Source of the DNA: Bacteriovoracaceae bacterium UBA7317
GTDB lineage: Bacteria > Bdellovibrionota > Bacteriovoracia > Bacteriovoracales > Bacteriovoracaceae
DNA length: 6,212 nt
Assembly (NCBI GenBank): GCA_002474345.1
Contig: DKQD01000202.1
Coordinates: 1 to 6,212 of the forward strand
Direction: 5' to 3'
Of this stretch, positions 6,165 through 6,212 are shown piece by piece (position 1 is the first letter of the stretch; each line of letters starts with the position of its first letter). Below the pieces are notes generated by a model that searched no databases, was not told where the DNA came from, and saw only the letters and a program-made list of their open reading frames with translations. Both the position numbers and the translations under genes were made by a program.

Positions 6165-6212
6165 GTGCCGAAAAAAATTAAACACTGGACAAAAAATTCT
6201 ATTGGAAAGATT
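6165..6212 (+). CDS. Possible 5' end of a further gene, cut by the window
   Basis: GTG 6165 opens a frame that runs to the window end (16 codons, PKKIKHWTKNSIGK after the start). AAGGG lies four bases upstream, a good ribosome sequence at slightly short spacing, and an in-frame stop at 6150 fixes the frame's limit. The basic start is plausible for a real protein, but 16 codons are too few to identify it or exclude chance. If real, it diverges from the broken recombinase copy, just as the regulator gene diverges from the intact copy. Confidence 0.35.
   Translation, partial: MPKKIKHWTKNSIGKI

Overview
The window is AT-rich and its gene content fits a member of the Bdellovibrionota (Bacteriovorax/Halobacteriovorax-like predatory bacteria or relatives). 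The main reason is a regulator of the TIGR02147/DUF4423 type, a family I associate with Bdellovibrionota and Fibrobacter, followed by a string of small exported proteins with no obvious enzyme domain. This assignment is inferred from gene style, not from a marker gene.

Layout. (1) Positions 1-440 hold the 3' part of an endonuclease/exonuclease/phosphatase (EEP) family gene, cut by the window edge. (2) 525-968 is a small, unrecognised, mostly helical protein. (3) 992-1291 on the minus strand, convergent with it, encodes only the N-terminal core-binding (SAM-like) domain of a tyrosine recombinase; no catalytic domain follows. (4) After a 181-base AT-rich gap containing an inverted repeat comes the TIGR02147-type regulator (1518-2357). 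(5) A 91-base gap carries a perfect 10-bp inverted repeat plus a third copy of the same half-site. It leads into three tightly spaced genes with N-terminal signal sequences (A 2464-3534, B 3550-4590, C 4607-5848). A and B are paralogues. (6) Convergent with C, five bases from its stop, lies a wrecked second copy of the same recombinase N-terminal domain (5853-6055, minus strand), split over three reading frames by deletions. (7) The last 48 bases may be the start of a further plus-strand gene.

How it may work together (inference): the regulator plus A, B and C look like one regulator/secreted-protein module, with the GTCTATCTAA-type repeats as candidate operator. The module is bracketed by two same-strand, diverged recombinase fragments, one intact as a solo domain and one dead. 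This suggests acquisition or duplication of the block by integrase-linked DNA. I see no RNA genes, CRISPR array, convincing intrinsic terminator or intact mobile element.
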